From Streptomyces fuscichromogenes (lineage in GTDB: Bacteria > Actinomycetota > Actinomycetes > Streptomycetales > Streptomycetaceae), in NCBI RefSeq assembly GCF_014645815.1, contig NZ_BMML01000001.1, positions 682,395 to 746,394 on the forward strand: DNA of 64,000 nt, given 5' to 3'. Made by a program: the position numbers and the translations under genes. Within the stretch, counting starts at the first letter, position 1. Every line of letters starts with the position of its first letter. The notes under the pieces are model-generated. The model was not told where the DNA came from. It searched no databases and worked only from the letters and a program-made list of their open reading frames with translations. Positions 8,539-16,446 of the stretch are shown here, piece by piece.

Positions 8539-9764
8539 GCGGGGCCGGAGCAGGCCGGTCACACGCGTCCGGAGCGGACCGGTCGCACGCGTCCGGAGCA
8601 GGCCCGCTGAAGGCGTCGGCGTTCGTCTACCCCTGGGACGTGACCGGCGACCCGGAGGCCGCGGACCGCATCGCCGCGCTCGGTGTGCGGCAGGCGACCC
8701 TGGCCGCCGCCTACCACTCCACCCGGGCGCTGACCCCCCGCCATCCCCGCCACCGCGTCGTCACCGCCGAACACGCCGCCGTCTACTACCCGTTGGACGA
8801 CCGCTGGACGGGCCGGGAGCTGCGCCCCTGCCCGGCCGGCGACTGGGCCCCGGGCGACGCCTACGGCGAGGCCGCCGAAGCCCTGCGCGGCGCCGGTCTC
8901 GACGTCCACACCTGGGTGATCCTCGCCCACAACTCCCGCCTGGGCGCCGAACATCCGGACACCTCCGTCGTCAACGCCTACGGCGACCGCTACCCCTGGG
9001 CACCCTGCATCGCCCAGCCCGCCACGCGCGCGTACCTGACCGACCTGGCCGCCGAGGCCGCCGTACGCCCCGGCGCGGCCGGCACCGAACTGGAGTCCCT
9101 CGGCTGGTACGGCCTCCAGCACCTGCACGCCCACGACAAGACCGGCGGGGTGCGTCTCGGGGACGCGGGGCAGTACCTGATGGCGCTCTGCTTCTGCCCC
9201 GCCTGCCGGGCCGGGTACGGCACCGAGGGCCTGGACGCCGACGAACTGGCCGCCGCCGTACGGGAGGCCCTGGAGCCGCTCTGGCGGGGCACGGGCGACG
9301 ACGCCGGCTGGCCGACGGTGGAGAGGCTGCTCGGCGAGCCGGTGGCGGCGGCCACCCGCGCGTGGCGCGACGGACAGGCCCGCACGCTCCAGGAGGCGGC
9401 CGTGGCCGCCGTACGCGCCGCGGCCCCCGCCGGCTTCCAGGTCCTCCTGCACGCGGACCCCGTGGCCTACCACTGCGGAGCCAACGCGGGGGTGGACCCG
9501 GCGTGGATCCTGTCCGTCGCGGACGGTGTCGTGGTGCCGTGCGCGGGCGGTACCGGCCTGCTGACGCCCTTCGCCGAGCACGCGCGGGACGACACCGTCC
9601 TGGCCGCCAACTTCACGGTGGTCTCCGGGATGGGCGGCAGCCCCGCGACCCTCGCGGCCGACGCGGCCCGGGCCCGCGAGCTCGGCGCCACCGAACTGCG
9701 GCTGTATCACGCCGGGTTGGCGTCCGACGGCGATCTGGCGGCGGTGCGCGAGGCGTTGCGCTGA
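8535..9764 (+). CDS. Uncharacterised TIM-barrel-like protein translationally coupled to kdgD
   Basis: I do not recognise the family with confidence. The 409-residue protein has the alternating pattern of a glycosidase-like barrel: HTWVILAHNSR near residue 130, ELESLGWYGLQHLHAH near 190, a CFCPAC cysteine cluster near 222 and VLLHADPVAYH near 310. It has no signal peptide, so it should be cytoplasmic. Its GTG overlaps the kdgD stop, which implies co-translation and a role in uronate or oligosaccharide use. Residues about 8-23 come from a tandem 24-nt repeat (SHASGAD/SHASGAG), so the first 25 residues may be dispensable or the true start may lie later. The 3' end overlaps the convergent MFS gene by 58 bp. 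Confidence 0.6.
   Translation: MSGAGAGRSHASGADRSHASGAGPLKASAFVYPWDVTGDPEAADRIAALGVRQATLAAAYHSTRALTPRHPRHRVVTAEHAAVYYPLDDRWTGRELRPCPAGDWAPGDAYGEAAEALRGAGLDVHTWVILAHNSRLGAEHPDTSVVNAYGDRYPWAPCIAQPATRAYLTDLAAEAAVRPGAAGTELESLGWYGLQHLHAHDKTGGVRLGDAGQYLMALCFCPACRAGYGTEGLDADELAAAVREALEPLWRGTGDDAGWPTVERLLGEPVAAATRAWRDGQARTLQEAAVAAVRAAAPAGFQVLLHADPVAYHCGANAGVDPAWILSVADGVVVPCAGGTGLLTPFAEHARDDTVLAANFTVVSGMGGSPATLAADAARARELGATELRLYHAGLASDGDLAAVREALR
8555..8602 (+). repeat. Tandem 24-nt repeat inside the 5' end of the kdgD-coupled gene
   Basis: Two adjacent 24-nt units (8555-8578 and 8579-8602) share the core CACGCGTCCGGAGC and differ at only a few positions. Together they encode two RSHASGA-type peptides. 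The change keeps frame, as expected for a coding tandem duplication. Confidence 0.8.
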
Positions 9765-10936
9765 GCCAGTGACGCGGCGGTGGCGAGCAGCCCGCCGCCG
9801 AAGACCAGCAACAGCAGCCGGTGGTCGACGAGTTCGACGAGGGCGGCGCCGACGGCCAGCCCGAGCACGTTCGGCGTGAACATCAGCGTGTCGGCCGTCG
9901 CGGTCGCCCGCCCCAGCGCGGCGGCCGGGACCTCGCGCGGTACGGCGGTGTAGGCGGCGATCAGCACGCAGGGCAGGCCGAGGCCGCCCGCGAGGCTGCA
10001 CGCGAGCAGGGTCACGTCACTGTCCAGCGCCCGCCCGGCGACCGCCACCCCCGTCAGCGCGATCCCGTACGCCGCGAACCGCCGCTCACCGAGCCGCCGC
10101 AGCGCGGGCCCCGAGACCAGCCCGACGACGACCGAGCCGACGCCCTGGACGGCGTACATCACCCCCGTGTAGGCCGGGGAGTGGCCGACGGCGTCCACGA
10201 CGGCGTAGTTCAGGCTGCTGCCGAGCGAGGCGAGGCACATGGTGGCGCCGCCGGCGCGGACCAGCGGCCGCAGGACCGGGTTCGACCAGAGCAGCCGGGC
10301 CCCTTCGGCGATCTCCCGCCGCCGGTTCGCGCGGCGTGGTCCGGGCCGTTCCTCCCGCACCCGGAGCGGTACCCACAGCCCGGCCGCCAGCACGAAGGTG
10401 CAGGCGTCCAGCAGCGCCACGCCCGGTCCGCCGTACGCCGTGTACAGCGCGGCGCCGGTCAGCGGGGCGACCAGCTTCATGCCCTCGCGGGCGGTCGTCC
10501 GCAGGCCGTTGAAGTCGCCGAGGAGGGCGGGATCGACGGCGGTCGCCACGAGGGCGGAGCCGGCCGCCTCCTCGACGACGCCCGCCGCGCCGTAGAGGAG
10601 GAGGACGGCGAACAGCAGGGGGACGGAGGCGGCCGAGCGGACCGTCCAGAGGGGCAGCAGGAGCAGGGCGAGGGCGAGGTTCGTGCGGATCGCCAGGGGC
10701 TTGCGACGGACGCGGTCGGCGACGGTGCCGAGGACGGGGCCGAGGAGGGTGGGGGCCCACAGGGCGGCGGTGCACAGGGCGGCGAGGCCGTCGGAGCCGG
10801 TGAGGTCCCTGACCCAGACGCCGGACACCAGCCAGAGCGCCGAGGTGCCGAAGCCGGACACCACGACGCCGGTGAGATAGAGCGCCGCGTTGCGGTCGCG
10901 GAGCAGCCGGGCCACGGCCCAGGAACTGGTCGTCAT
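9707..10936 (-). CDS. MFS exporter
   Basis: The 409-residue protein has about twelve hydrophobic segments in two halves. The first intracellular loop carries DRVRRKPLAIR, the D-R-x-x-R-R loop of major facilitator proteins, and LGERRFAAYG appears in the second half. It resembles the enterobactin-exporter-like drug efflux group rather than sugar importers. It is convergent with the unknown gene at 8535 and overlaps its end by 58 bp. A 9-bp inverted repeat at 10953-10991, starting 17 bases upstream of the start codon, suggests dedicated regulation. The substrate cannot be inferred. Confidence 0.85.
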   Translation of the reverse strand: MTTSSWAVARLLRDRNAALYLTGVVVSGFGTSALWLVSGVWVRDLTGSDGLAALCTAALWAPTLLGPVLGTVADRVRRKPLAIRTNLALALLLLPLWTVRSAASVPLLFAVLLLYGAAGVVEEAAGSALVATAVDPALLGDFNGLRTTAREGMKLVAPLTGAALYTAYGGPGVALLDACTFVLAAGLWVPLRVREERPGPRRANRRREIAEGARLLWSNPVLRPLVRAGGATMCLASLGSSLNYAVVDAVGHSPAYTGVMYAVQGVGSVVVGLVSGPALRRLGERRFAAYGIALTGVAVAGRALDSDVTLLACSLAGGLGLPCVLIAAYTAVPREVPAAALGRATATADTLMFTPNVLGLAVGAALVELVDHRLLLLVFGGGLLATAASLAQRNASRTAARSPSDANPA

Positions 10937-10952
10937 GCCTGGTCATCGTGGG

Positions 10953-10991
10953 TCTAAGGCAGGGGTGAGGGGATCGGGCAGGTGCCTTAGA
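10953..10991. promoter_or_regulatory. Perfect 9-bp inverted repeat upstream of the MFS gene
   Basis: TCTAAGGCA (10953-10961) and its exact complement TGCCTTAGA (10983-10991) are separated by 21 bp, so the half sites sit about three helical turns apart. The pair lies just before the start of the leftward MFS gene. It could be a repressor site or a hairpin in the 5' leader. Confidence 0.5.
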
Positions 10992-11024
10992 ACGGCGACG
11001 GCACGGCGACGGCACGGCGACGGC
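10992..11024. repeat. Three tandem copies of an 11-bp unit
   Basis: ACGGCGACGGC is repeated three times without interruption in the MFS/MBL intergenic region, directly beside the 9-bp inverted repeat. It is non-coding as far as I can see and is a likely slippage site. Confidence 0.8.
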
Positions 11025-11177
11025 TCGGCACTCGCACGTAGTGCTTCCTCGGCAGGATGCCGGGACGCCGGAGGGCGCGCGGCCGCCGGACCGGACGGTG
11101 GACCGGTCCAGCGGGGCAGGCCGTAAATGGGCTCAAACCATGAGCGGGCGGGGACCCTGATCCGTACGCTCCTCGCC

Positions 11178-11930
11178 ATGCCCTTGAGCCTCACCGTCCT
11201 CGGTACCGCCGCTCCCCACCCCCGGCCCGGCCGCCCGTGCTCCGGCTACCTGGTGCGCGGCGGTGGCGCCGAGGTGTGGGTGGACGCGGGCACGGGGACC
11301 TTCGCCGAGTTGCAGCGGCACACGGATCCGGCGCGGCTCACGGCGATCTGGATCTCGCACCTGCACGCGGACCACAGCGCGGACCTGCTGGCCGCCGCGT
11401 ACGCCTACGCCTTCGGCGGACTGGCGCCGGCCGCACCGATCCCGCTCTACGCGCCGCAGGAGTGCGCACAGCGGCTGGCGGGCTTCTTCGGCCGGCCCGA
11501 TCTGACCTTCCTGAACGGGGTGTTCGACTTCCGTCCGCTGTACGACGGCCACGCCGTCCAGCACTGGAACCTGCGGCTCGCCACCCGGGCGGTGGTCCAT
11601 GACACGGAGGCCTACGGGCTGCGCGCCGAGTGCCAGGGGAGCGTGCTCGCGTACTCCGGGGACAGCGGGCCGTGTGCCGCCCTGACCGAGCTGGCCGTCC
11701 GCGCGGACGTCTTCCTGTGTGAGGCCGACCTCGACCGGCATCGCGATGGCGAACGGTTCCATCTGACCCCCGAGGACGCCGGGCGGATCGCCCGCGACGC
11801 CGGCGTGCGGGAGCTTCTCATCACCCACGTGGGGCCGACCCTGACCCGGGAGACGGCGGCGGCCCGGGCGGCGGCGGTGTCGGGCCGGCCGACCGACGTG
11901 GCACGGGAGGGTGAAGCAAGGGGTTTCTGA
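11178..11930 (+). CDS. MBL-fold metallo-hydrolase
   Basis: The 250-residue protein has the metallo-beta-lactamase signature HLHADH at 61-66 (His61, His63, Asp65, His66), a later metal Asp in YSGDSGPC and a His in ITHVGP. The fold and order match RNase Z-like or related small-molecule hydrolases of the ElaC/PhnP group. The start MPLSLTVLG was chosen because it opens directly into the first beta strand; a longer in-frame extension to 11127 lacks family character. It is monocistronic. The substrate is unknown. Confidence 0.8.
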   Translation: MPLSLTVLGTAAPHPRPGRPCSGYLVRGGGAEVWVDAGTGTFAELQRHTDPARLTAIWISHLHADHSADLLAAAYAYAFGGLAPAAPIPLYAPQECAQRLAGFFGRPDLTFLNGVFDFRPLYDGHAVQHWNLRLATRAVVHDTEAYGLRAECQGSVLAYSGDSGPCAALTELAVRADVFLCEADLDRHRDGERFHLTPEDAGRIARDAGVRELLITHVGPTLTRETAAARAAAVSGRPTDVAREGEARGF

Positions 11931-12009
11931 GGCGCCGCACCGCCTTTGTCAGAAGCATTGACGAAACGCGGCCGCCCTCCTAGCTTCATCCGCGTCGTAC
12001 TTCGTACGT

Positions 12010-12069
12010 CATATATGAGACGCGATACGCGAGATCAGATACGTCAGATCAGATACGTCAGATCAGGTC
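12010..12069 (+). promoter_or_regulatory. Tandem 14-bp repeats and palindrome in front of the GntR gene
   Basis: AGATCAGATACGTC is repeated exactly at 12032-12045 and 12046-12059, and a third unit begins at 12060 (AGATCAGGTC). A CATATATG palindrome lies at 12010-12017. The block ends 31 bases before the GntR start codon, which fits an autoregulatory operator for that protein or a leader element. Nothing else explains the duplication. Confidence 0.45.
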
Positions 12070-12100
12070 CCGTACCTGGTTCGTGACCCGAGAGGCGCGC

Positions 12101-12757
12101 ATGACCTCTGTGCCCATGCCGATTCCGTCCCGTACGCAGTTCGTGCTGGACGCGATCAAACACCGCATCCTCACCGGGCGGCTGACGCCCGGTCAGGCCC
12201 TGGTGGAGACCGAGCTCGCCGCGCAGTTCGGGGTGTCCAAGACGCCCGTGCGGGAGGCGCTCAAGACCCTCGCGGGGACCGGCCTGGTCGTGATGAGCCA
12301 GTACAAGGGCGTCACGGTGCGCATGGTGGACGCGGACATGGCACGCGAGGTCTACGACGTACGGCTGCTCCTCGAACCCGAGGCGCTCCGGCGGGCGGTG
12401 CGCCGCAACGCCTCCCTCGACGCCGCCCGCGACGCCCTCACCCGCGCCGACAACGCGACCGACACCGCCGAACGCTCCCTCGCCAACCGCGACTTCCACC
12501 GCGCCCTCTACCTCCCGTGCGGCAACCCGCTGCTCGGCCGGATGCTCGACGAGGTCCGCGACCAGGCCGCCCTCGTCTCCGCCGTCGCCTGGGCCGCCTC
12601 CCCCTCCTGGGAGCAGGAGGCCGGGGAGCACCGCGAGATCCTGCGGCTGGCGCTCGCGGGCGACGCCGACGGCGCCGCCCGAACCCTGCACGCGCACATC
12701 GCGTCCTTCGTCGACCGGGCGTTCCCCCGGGCGGCCGACCAGGAAGGCCAGGAATGA
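12101..12757 (+). CDS. GntR family transcriptional regulator, FadR/FCD type
   Basis: The 218-residue regulator has an N-terminal winged helix (about 11-77) with LAAQFGVSKTPVREALKTL. An all-helical FCD sensor domain (about 85-205) follows, with the metal/ligand pattern Asp...His: DFHRALY and later EHREILRLAL. FCD members often respond to uronates, aldonates and related sugar acids. It is first of the long plus-strand island and overlaps the next gene (ATGA), so it likely controls its own operon. The ATG at 12101 has a purine-rich AGAGG 10 bases upstream. Confidence 0.9.
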   Translation: MTSVPMPIPSRTQFVLDAIKHRILTGRLTPGQALVETELAAQFGVSKTPVREALKTLAGTGLVVMSQYKGVTVRMVDADMAREVYDVRLLLEPEALRRAVRRNASLDAARDALTRADNATDTAERSLANRDFHRALYLPCGNPLLGRMLDEVRDQAALVSAVAWAASPSWEQEAGEHREILRLALAGDADGAARTLHAHIASFVDRAFPRAADQEGQE

Positions 12758-13665
12758 GCAGCGTGGCGTTCGAGACCCAACGGGCGGCCCTGGCCGACGT
12801 GGTGGCCATCCCGGTGACCCCCTTCGCCGCGGACGGCGACGTCGACCGGTCCGCCCACCGGGCCCTGCTGCGCCGGCTCCTGGACGGCGGCGTCCGCACC
12901 CTCACGCCCAACGGCAACACCGGTGAGTTCTACGCCCTCACCCCCGAGGAGCGGCGGTTCGTCACCGAGTCGACCCTCGACGAGGCGGGGGCGCGGGCCA
13001 CGATCCTCGTCGGCGTCGGGCACGACGTCCCCACCGCGGTCGCCTCCGCCCGGCACGCCCGCGAGCACGGCGCGCACATGGTGATGGTCCATCAGCCCGT
13101 CCACCCGTACGTCTCGCAGACCGGCTGGGTCGACTACCACCGGGCCATCGCCGCGTCCGTCCCCGAACTCGGCGTCGTCCCGTACCTCCGCAACGCCCAG
13201 CTCCCCGGCGCCCGCCTCGCCGAGCTCGCCGACGCCTGCCCCAACGTGATCGGCGTCAAGTACGCCGTCCCGGACGCCGCCAAGTTCGCCGCCTTCGCCC
13301 GGGACGCGGGGCTGGACCGCTTCGTCTGGGTCGCCGGGCTCGCCGAGCCCTACGCGCCCTCCTACTTCTCGGCCGGCGCCACCGGCTTCACCTCCGGCCT
13401 CGTGAACGTCGCCCCGGCCGTTTCGCTGCAGATGATCGAAGCGCTTCGATCGGGTGACTACCCGGCCGCCATGAAGGTCTGGGAGCAGATCCGCCGCTTC
13501 GAGGAACTCCGGGCGGCAGGCGGCTCCGCCGACAACGTCAGCGTCGTCAAGGAGGCCCTGGCCTCCCTCGGCCTGTGCCGCCGCGACGTCCGCCCGCCCA
13601 GCAGGCAGCTGCCCGAGGAAGAGCGCGCCGAGGTCGCCGCCATCGCCTCCGGATGGTCCGTATGA
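12754..13665 (+). CDS. DHDPS/NAL-family sugar-acid dehydratase or aldolase (AraD-like candidate)
   Basis: The 303-residue Schiff-base enzyme retains Tyr144 (VVPYLRNAQ) and Lys169 (IGVKYAVPD), and starts with AIPVTPFAADGDVD. It is distinct from the KdgD upstream in the window. Coupled to an IlvD/Edd dehydratase, it most likely handles a 2-keto-3-deoxy sugar acid. That could be dehydration to alpha-ketoglutarate semialdehyde, as the AraD enzyme of Azospirillum does, or aldol cleavage. Sequence alone does not decide. Both ends overlap neighbours by four bases (ATGA), so it is tightly coupled to the GntR and dehydratase genes. Confidence 0.75.
   Translation: MSSVAFETQRAALADVVAIPVTPFAADGDVDRSAHRALLRRLLDGGVRTLTPNGNTGEFYALTPEERRFVTESTLDEAGARATILVGVGHDVPTAVASARHAREHGAHMVMVHQPVHPYVSQTGWVDYHRAIAASVPELGVVPYLRNAQLPGARLAELADACPNVIGVKYAVPDAAKFAAFARDAGLDRFVWVAGLAEPYAPSYFSAGATGFTSGLVNVAPAVSLQMIEALRSGDYPAAMKVWEQIRRFEELRAAGGSADNVSVVKEALASLGLCRRDVRPPSRQLPEEERAEVAAIASGWSV
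13434..13451. promoter_or_regulatory. Perfect 18-bp palindrome inside the DHDPS-family gene
   Basis: GATCGAAGC is followed directly by its complement GCTTCGATC. The core GAAGCGCTTC is identical to the promoter element at 15438-15447, 2 kb downstream. It encodes the ordinary peptide I-E-A-L-R, so it may be chance, or it may be an intragenic LacI-type operator. Confidence 0.35.
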
Positions 13666-15407
13666 GCCTCAGCGAGAACACCCCGCGCAAGCGGCCCGAG
13701 GAACTCCGCAGCCACCAGTGGTACGGCACCGAGGGCCTGCGCTCCTTCAGCCACCGCGCCCGCACCCGCCAGCTCGGCTACCTCCCCGAGGAGCACCTCG
13801 GCAAGCCGGTCATCGCGGTCCTCAACACCTGGTCGGACATCAATCCCTGTCATGTGCACCTCCGTGAGCGGGCGCAGGCGGTCAAGCGGGGCGTCTGGCA
13901 GGCGGGCGGGTTCCCGCTGGAGTTCCCGGTCTCCACCCTCTCGGAGACCTTCCAGAAGCCGACCCCGATGCTCTACCGCAACCTCCTCGCCATGGAGACC
14001 GAGGAACTGCTGCGGTCCTACCCGGTCGACGGGGCCGTGCTGATGGGCGGCTGCGACAAGTCCACCCCGGCCCTGCTCATGGGCGCCGCCTCCGTCGACC
14101 TGCCCGCCGTCTTCGTGCCCGCGGGCCCCATGCTCCCCGGGCACTGGCGGGGCGAGGTCCTCGGCTCCGGCACCGACATGTGGAAGTACTGGGACGACAA
14201 GCGTGCCGGCCTGATCGGCGACTGCGAGATGCAGGAGCTGGAGAGCGGGCTGGCCCGTTCGCCCGGTCACTGCATGACCATGGGTACCGCCTCCACCCTG
14301 ACCGCCGCCGCCGAGGCGCTCGGTGTGACCGTCCCCGGCGCGTCCAGCATCCCGGCCGTGGACTCCGGGCACGACCGGATGGCGGCCCGCGCCGGGATGC
14401 GGATCGTCGAACTCGTCCACCGGGACCGGCGGCTCTCGCAGTTCCTCACCCCCGAGGCCTTCGAGGACGCCGTCACCACCGTCCTCGGGCTCGGCGGCTC
14501 CACCAACGCCGTCATCCACCTCATCGCCATGGCCGGACGCGCGGGGGTGCGGCTCACCCTCGACGACTTCGACCGCATCGCCCGCACCGTGCCCGTCCTC
14601 GCCAACGTCCGGCCCGGCGGCCAGAAGTACCTGATGGAGGACTTCCACTTCGCGGGCGGCCTGCCCGGCTTCCTCTCCCGCATCCCCGACCTGCTCCACC
14701 TGGACCGGCCCACGGTGTCCCACGACACCTACCGTGAACAGCTCGCCGGCGCCCGGGTGCACGACGACGACGTCATCCGGCCCCGCGACAACCCGGTGGC
14801 CGCCGAGGGCGGGGTCGCCGTGCTGCGCGGCAACCTCTGCCCGGACGGCGCGGTCATCAAGCACATCGCCGCCGAGCCGCGCCTGCTCAGGCACACCGGT
14901 CCCGCCGTCGTCTTCGACGACTACCGCACCATGCAGCGCACCATCGACGATCCCGCCCTCGGGATCACCGCCGAGACCGTGCTCGTGCTGCGCAACGCCG
15001 GGCCCAAGGGCGGTCCCGGCATGCCCGAGTACGGCATGCTGCCCATCCCCGAACACCTGCTCAAGCAGGGGGTGCGGGACATGGTGCGGATCTCCGACGC
15101 CCGGATGAGCGGCACCAGCTACGGCGCCTGCGTGCTGCACATCGCGCCCGAGTCGTACGTCGGCGGACCGCTCGCCCTGGTCCGCACCGGGGACTCCGTC
15201 ACCCTCGACGTCGAGGCACGCGTCCTCCGGCTCGACGTGGACGAGGGGGAGCTGGCGAAGCGCCGGGCCGCGTGGACACCGCCGCCGGCGCGGTACGGGC
15301 GGGGTTACGGCGCGCTCTACGACCAGCAGATCACCCAGGCCGACACCGGCTGCGACTTCGAGTTCCTGGCCCGGCCGGGAGAAGTCCCGGACCCGTACGC
15401 GGGCTGA
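13662..15407 (+). CDS. IlvD/Edd family sugar-acid dehydratase (AraC-like candidate)
   Basis: The 581-residue iron-sulfur dehydratase has cysteines in the family's cluster positions: Cys63 (INPCH), Cys131 (MGGCDKS, with Asp132 and Lys133) and Cys204 (PGHCMTMGTAST). The C-terminal signature GPKGGPGMPE and SDARMSG is complete. This branch dehydrates sugar acids such as L-arabonate, D-xylonate or galactonate rather than dihydroxy-isovalerate. The DHDPS-family partner just before it, the Gfo/Idh dehydrogenase and the sugar transporter support a non-phosphorylating sugar route. The start overlaps the previous stop (ATGA). Which aldonate it uses is not decided by the sequence. Confidence 0.85.
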   Translation: MSLSENTPRKRPEELRSHQWYGTEGLRSFSHRARTRQLGYLPEEHLGKPVIAVLNTWSDINPCHVHLRERAQAVKRGVWQAGGFPLEFPVSTLSETFQKPTPMLYRNLLAMETEELLRSYPVDGAVLMGGCDKSTPALLMGAASVDLPAVFVPAGPMLPGHWRGEVLGSGTDMWKYWDDKRAGLIGDCEMQELESGLARSPGHCMTMGTASTLTAAAEALGVTVPGASSIPAVDSGHDRMAARAGMRIVELVHRDRRLSQFLTPEAFEDAVTTVLGLGGSTNAVIHLIAMAGRAGVRLTLDDFDRIARTVPVLANVRPGGQKYLMEDFHFAGGLPGFLSRIPDLLHLDRPTVSHDTYREQLAGARVHDDDVIRPRDNPVAAEGGVAVLRGNLCPDGAVIKHIAAEPRLLRHTGPAVVFDDYRTMQRTIDDPALGITAETVLVLRNAGPKGGPGMPEYGMLPIPEHLLKQGVRDMVRISDARMSGTSYGACVLHIAPESYVGGPLALVRTGDSVTLDVEARVLRLDVDEGELAKRRAAWTPPPARYGRGYGALYDQQITQADTGCDFEFLARPGEVPDPYAG

Positions 15408-15410
15408 CCG

Positions 15411-15427
15411 CCCCCCCCTCCCCCCCC
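15411..15427 (+). repeat. C8-T-C8 homopolymer tract
   Basis: Two runs of eight cytosines separated by one thymine follow the dehydratase stop by three bases. Such tracts are prone to slippage and sequencing error. Here the tract lies outside genes, between the stop and the inverted-repeat promoter elements. Confidence 0.9.
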
Positions 15428-15434
15428 GACGATC

Positions 15435-15472
15435 GTCGAAGCGCTTCAATCACGTGCATCAAGCAAGCGCTT
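15435..15472 (+). promoter_or_regulatory. Two LacI-type operator-like palindromes before the sugar ABC permease genes
   Basis: GAAGCGCTTC is palindromic at 15438-15447, within TCGAAGCGCTTCAA. AAGCGCTT recurs at 15465-15472, with centres 26 bp apart. Dyad sites with a central CG/GC and A/T-rich shoulders are typical of LacI-family sugar repressors. A related site GGCAAACGCTTACC lies at 17349-17362. No LacI gene is in the window, so the regulator would act from elsewhere. Confidence 0.45.
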
Positions 15473-15510
15473 CCTGTACTCGCTGTCACCGATGCGAACG
15501 GAGAACAGTC

Positions 15511-16446
15511 ATGGCCCAAGCCGCAGCCGTGGCGGCACCGCCCGCGCCACCCCGGCGGCGCCGTGCCTCCGCGACGCCGCGCAGGCTGCCGTACCTGCTG
15601 ATCGCCCCGGCGGCCCTGCTGATGCTGGGCTTCATCGCCTACCCGGTGCTCAGCGTCTTCTACTACAGCCTCCAGAACTACAACCCGACCAAGCCCTGGC
15701 GGAACGGCTTCGCGGGCCTCGGCAACTTCACGCAGGCCTTCGCCCACGACCCGCAGTTCTGGGACACGCTGACCTTCAGCGCCAAGTGGGTCGTGGTGGA
15801 GGTCGGGTTGCAGCTGCTCCTCGGGCTCGCGCTCGCGCTGATCGTCAACCAGACGTTCGCGGGACGCTCGCTCGGACGGGCACTGGTCTTCTCGCCGTGG
15901 GCCGTCTCCGGTGTGCTGACCTCCGCGATCTGGGTGCTGCTCTACAACTCCCAGACCGGCATCACGCGTTACCTCGCCGACGCGGGCATCGGGGCGTACG
16001 GCACCAGCTGGCTCTCCGACACCTCGACGGTCTTTCCGGCGGCCGTCGTCGCCGACCTGTGGCGGGGCGTGCCCTTCTTCGCGATCCTCATCCTCGCCGA
16101 CCTGCAGTCCGTGTCCAAGGACCTGTACGAGGCCGCCGAGGTCGACGGGGCCGGCCGCCTCAAGCAGTTCTGGCACATCACGCTGCCGCACCTCAAGGAC
16201 GCCATCGTGCTGTCCACCCTGCTGCGCGCGGTGTGGGAGTTCAACAACGTCGACCTGCTCTACACCCTGACCGGAGGCGGTCCGGCGGGGGAGACCACGA
16301 CCCTGCCCCTCTACATCGCCAACACCAGCGTCGACGCCCACAACTTCGGCTACGCCTCGGCGCTGACCACGGTGGCCTTCGTGATCCTGCTCTTCTGCTC
16401 GATCGTCTACCTGCGGCTGAGCAAGTTCGGGGGCGAGGCCAGGTGA
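15511..16446 (+). CDS. Sugar ABC transporter permease, MalF/UgpA type
   Basis: The 311-residue membrane protein has a basic N-terminus, then about six helices beginning LPYLLIAPAALLMLGF. The EAA loop EAAEVDGAGRLKQFWHITLPHL lies near residue 210. A GGAGA ribosome site precedes the ATG by seven bases. It pairs with the next permease (GTGA overlap) and, by position, with the lipoprotein at 20082. Such CUT1 importers bring in oligosaccharides or pentoses, and the GH43 enzyme in the operon suggests arabino- or xylo-sugars. Confidence 0.9.
   Translation: MAQAAAVAAPPAPPRRRRASATPRRLPYLLIAPAALLMLGFIAYPVLSVFYYSLQNYNPTKPWRNGFAGLGNFTQAFAHDPQFWDTLTFSAKWVVVEVGLQLLLGLALALIVNQTFAGRSLGRALVFSPWAVSGVLTSAIWVLLYNSQTGITRYLADAGIGAYGTSWLSDTSTVFPAAVVADLWRGVPFFAILILADLQSVSKDLYEAAEVDGAGRLKQFWHITLPHLKDAIVLSTLLRAVWEFNNVDLLYTLTGGGPAGETTTLPLYIANTSVDAHNFGYASALTTVAFVILLFCSIVYLRLSKFGGEAR

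Noticed and set aside
12032..12069. A CRISPR-like array
   Set aside because: The repeats are contiguous 14-mers without spacers, and no cas genes are present.
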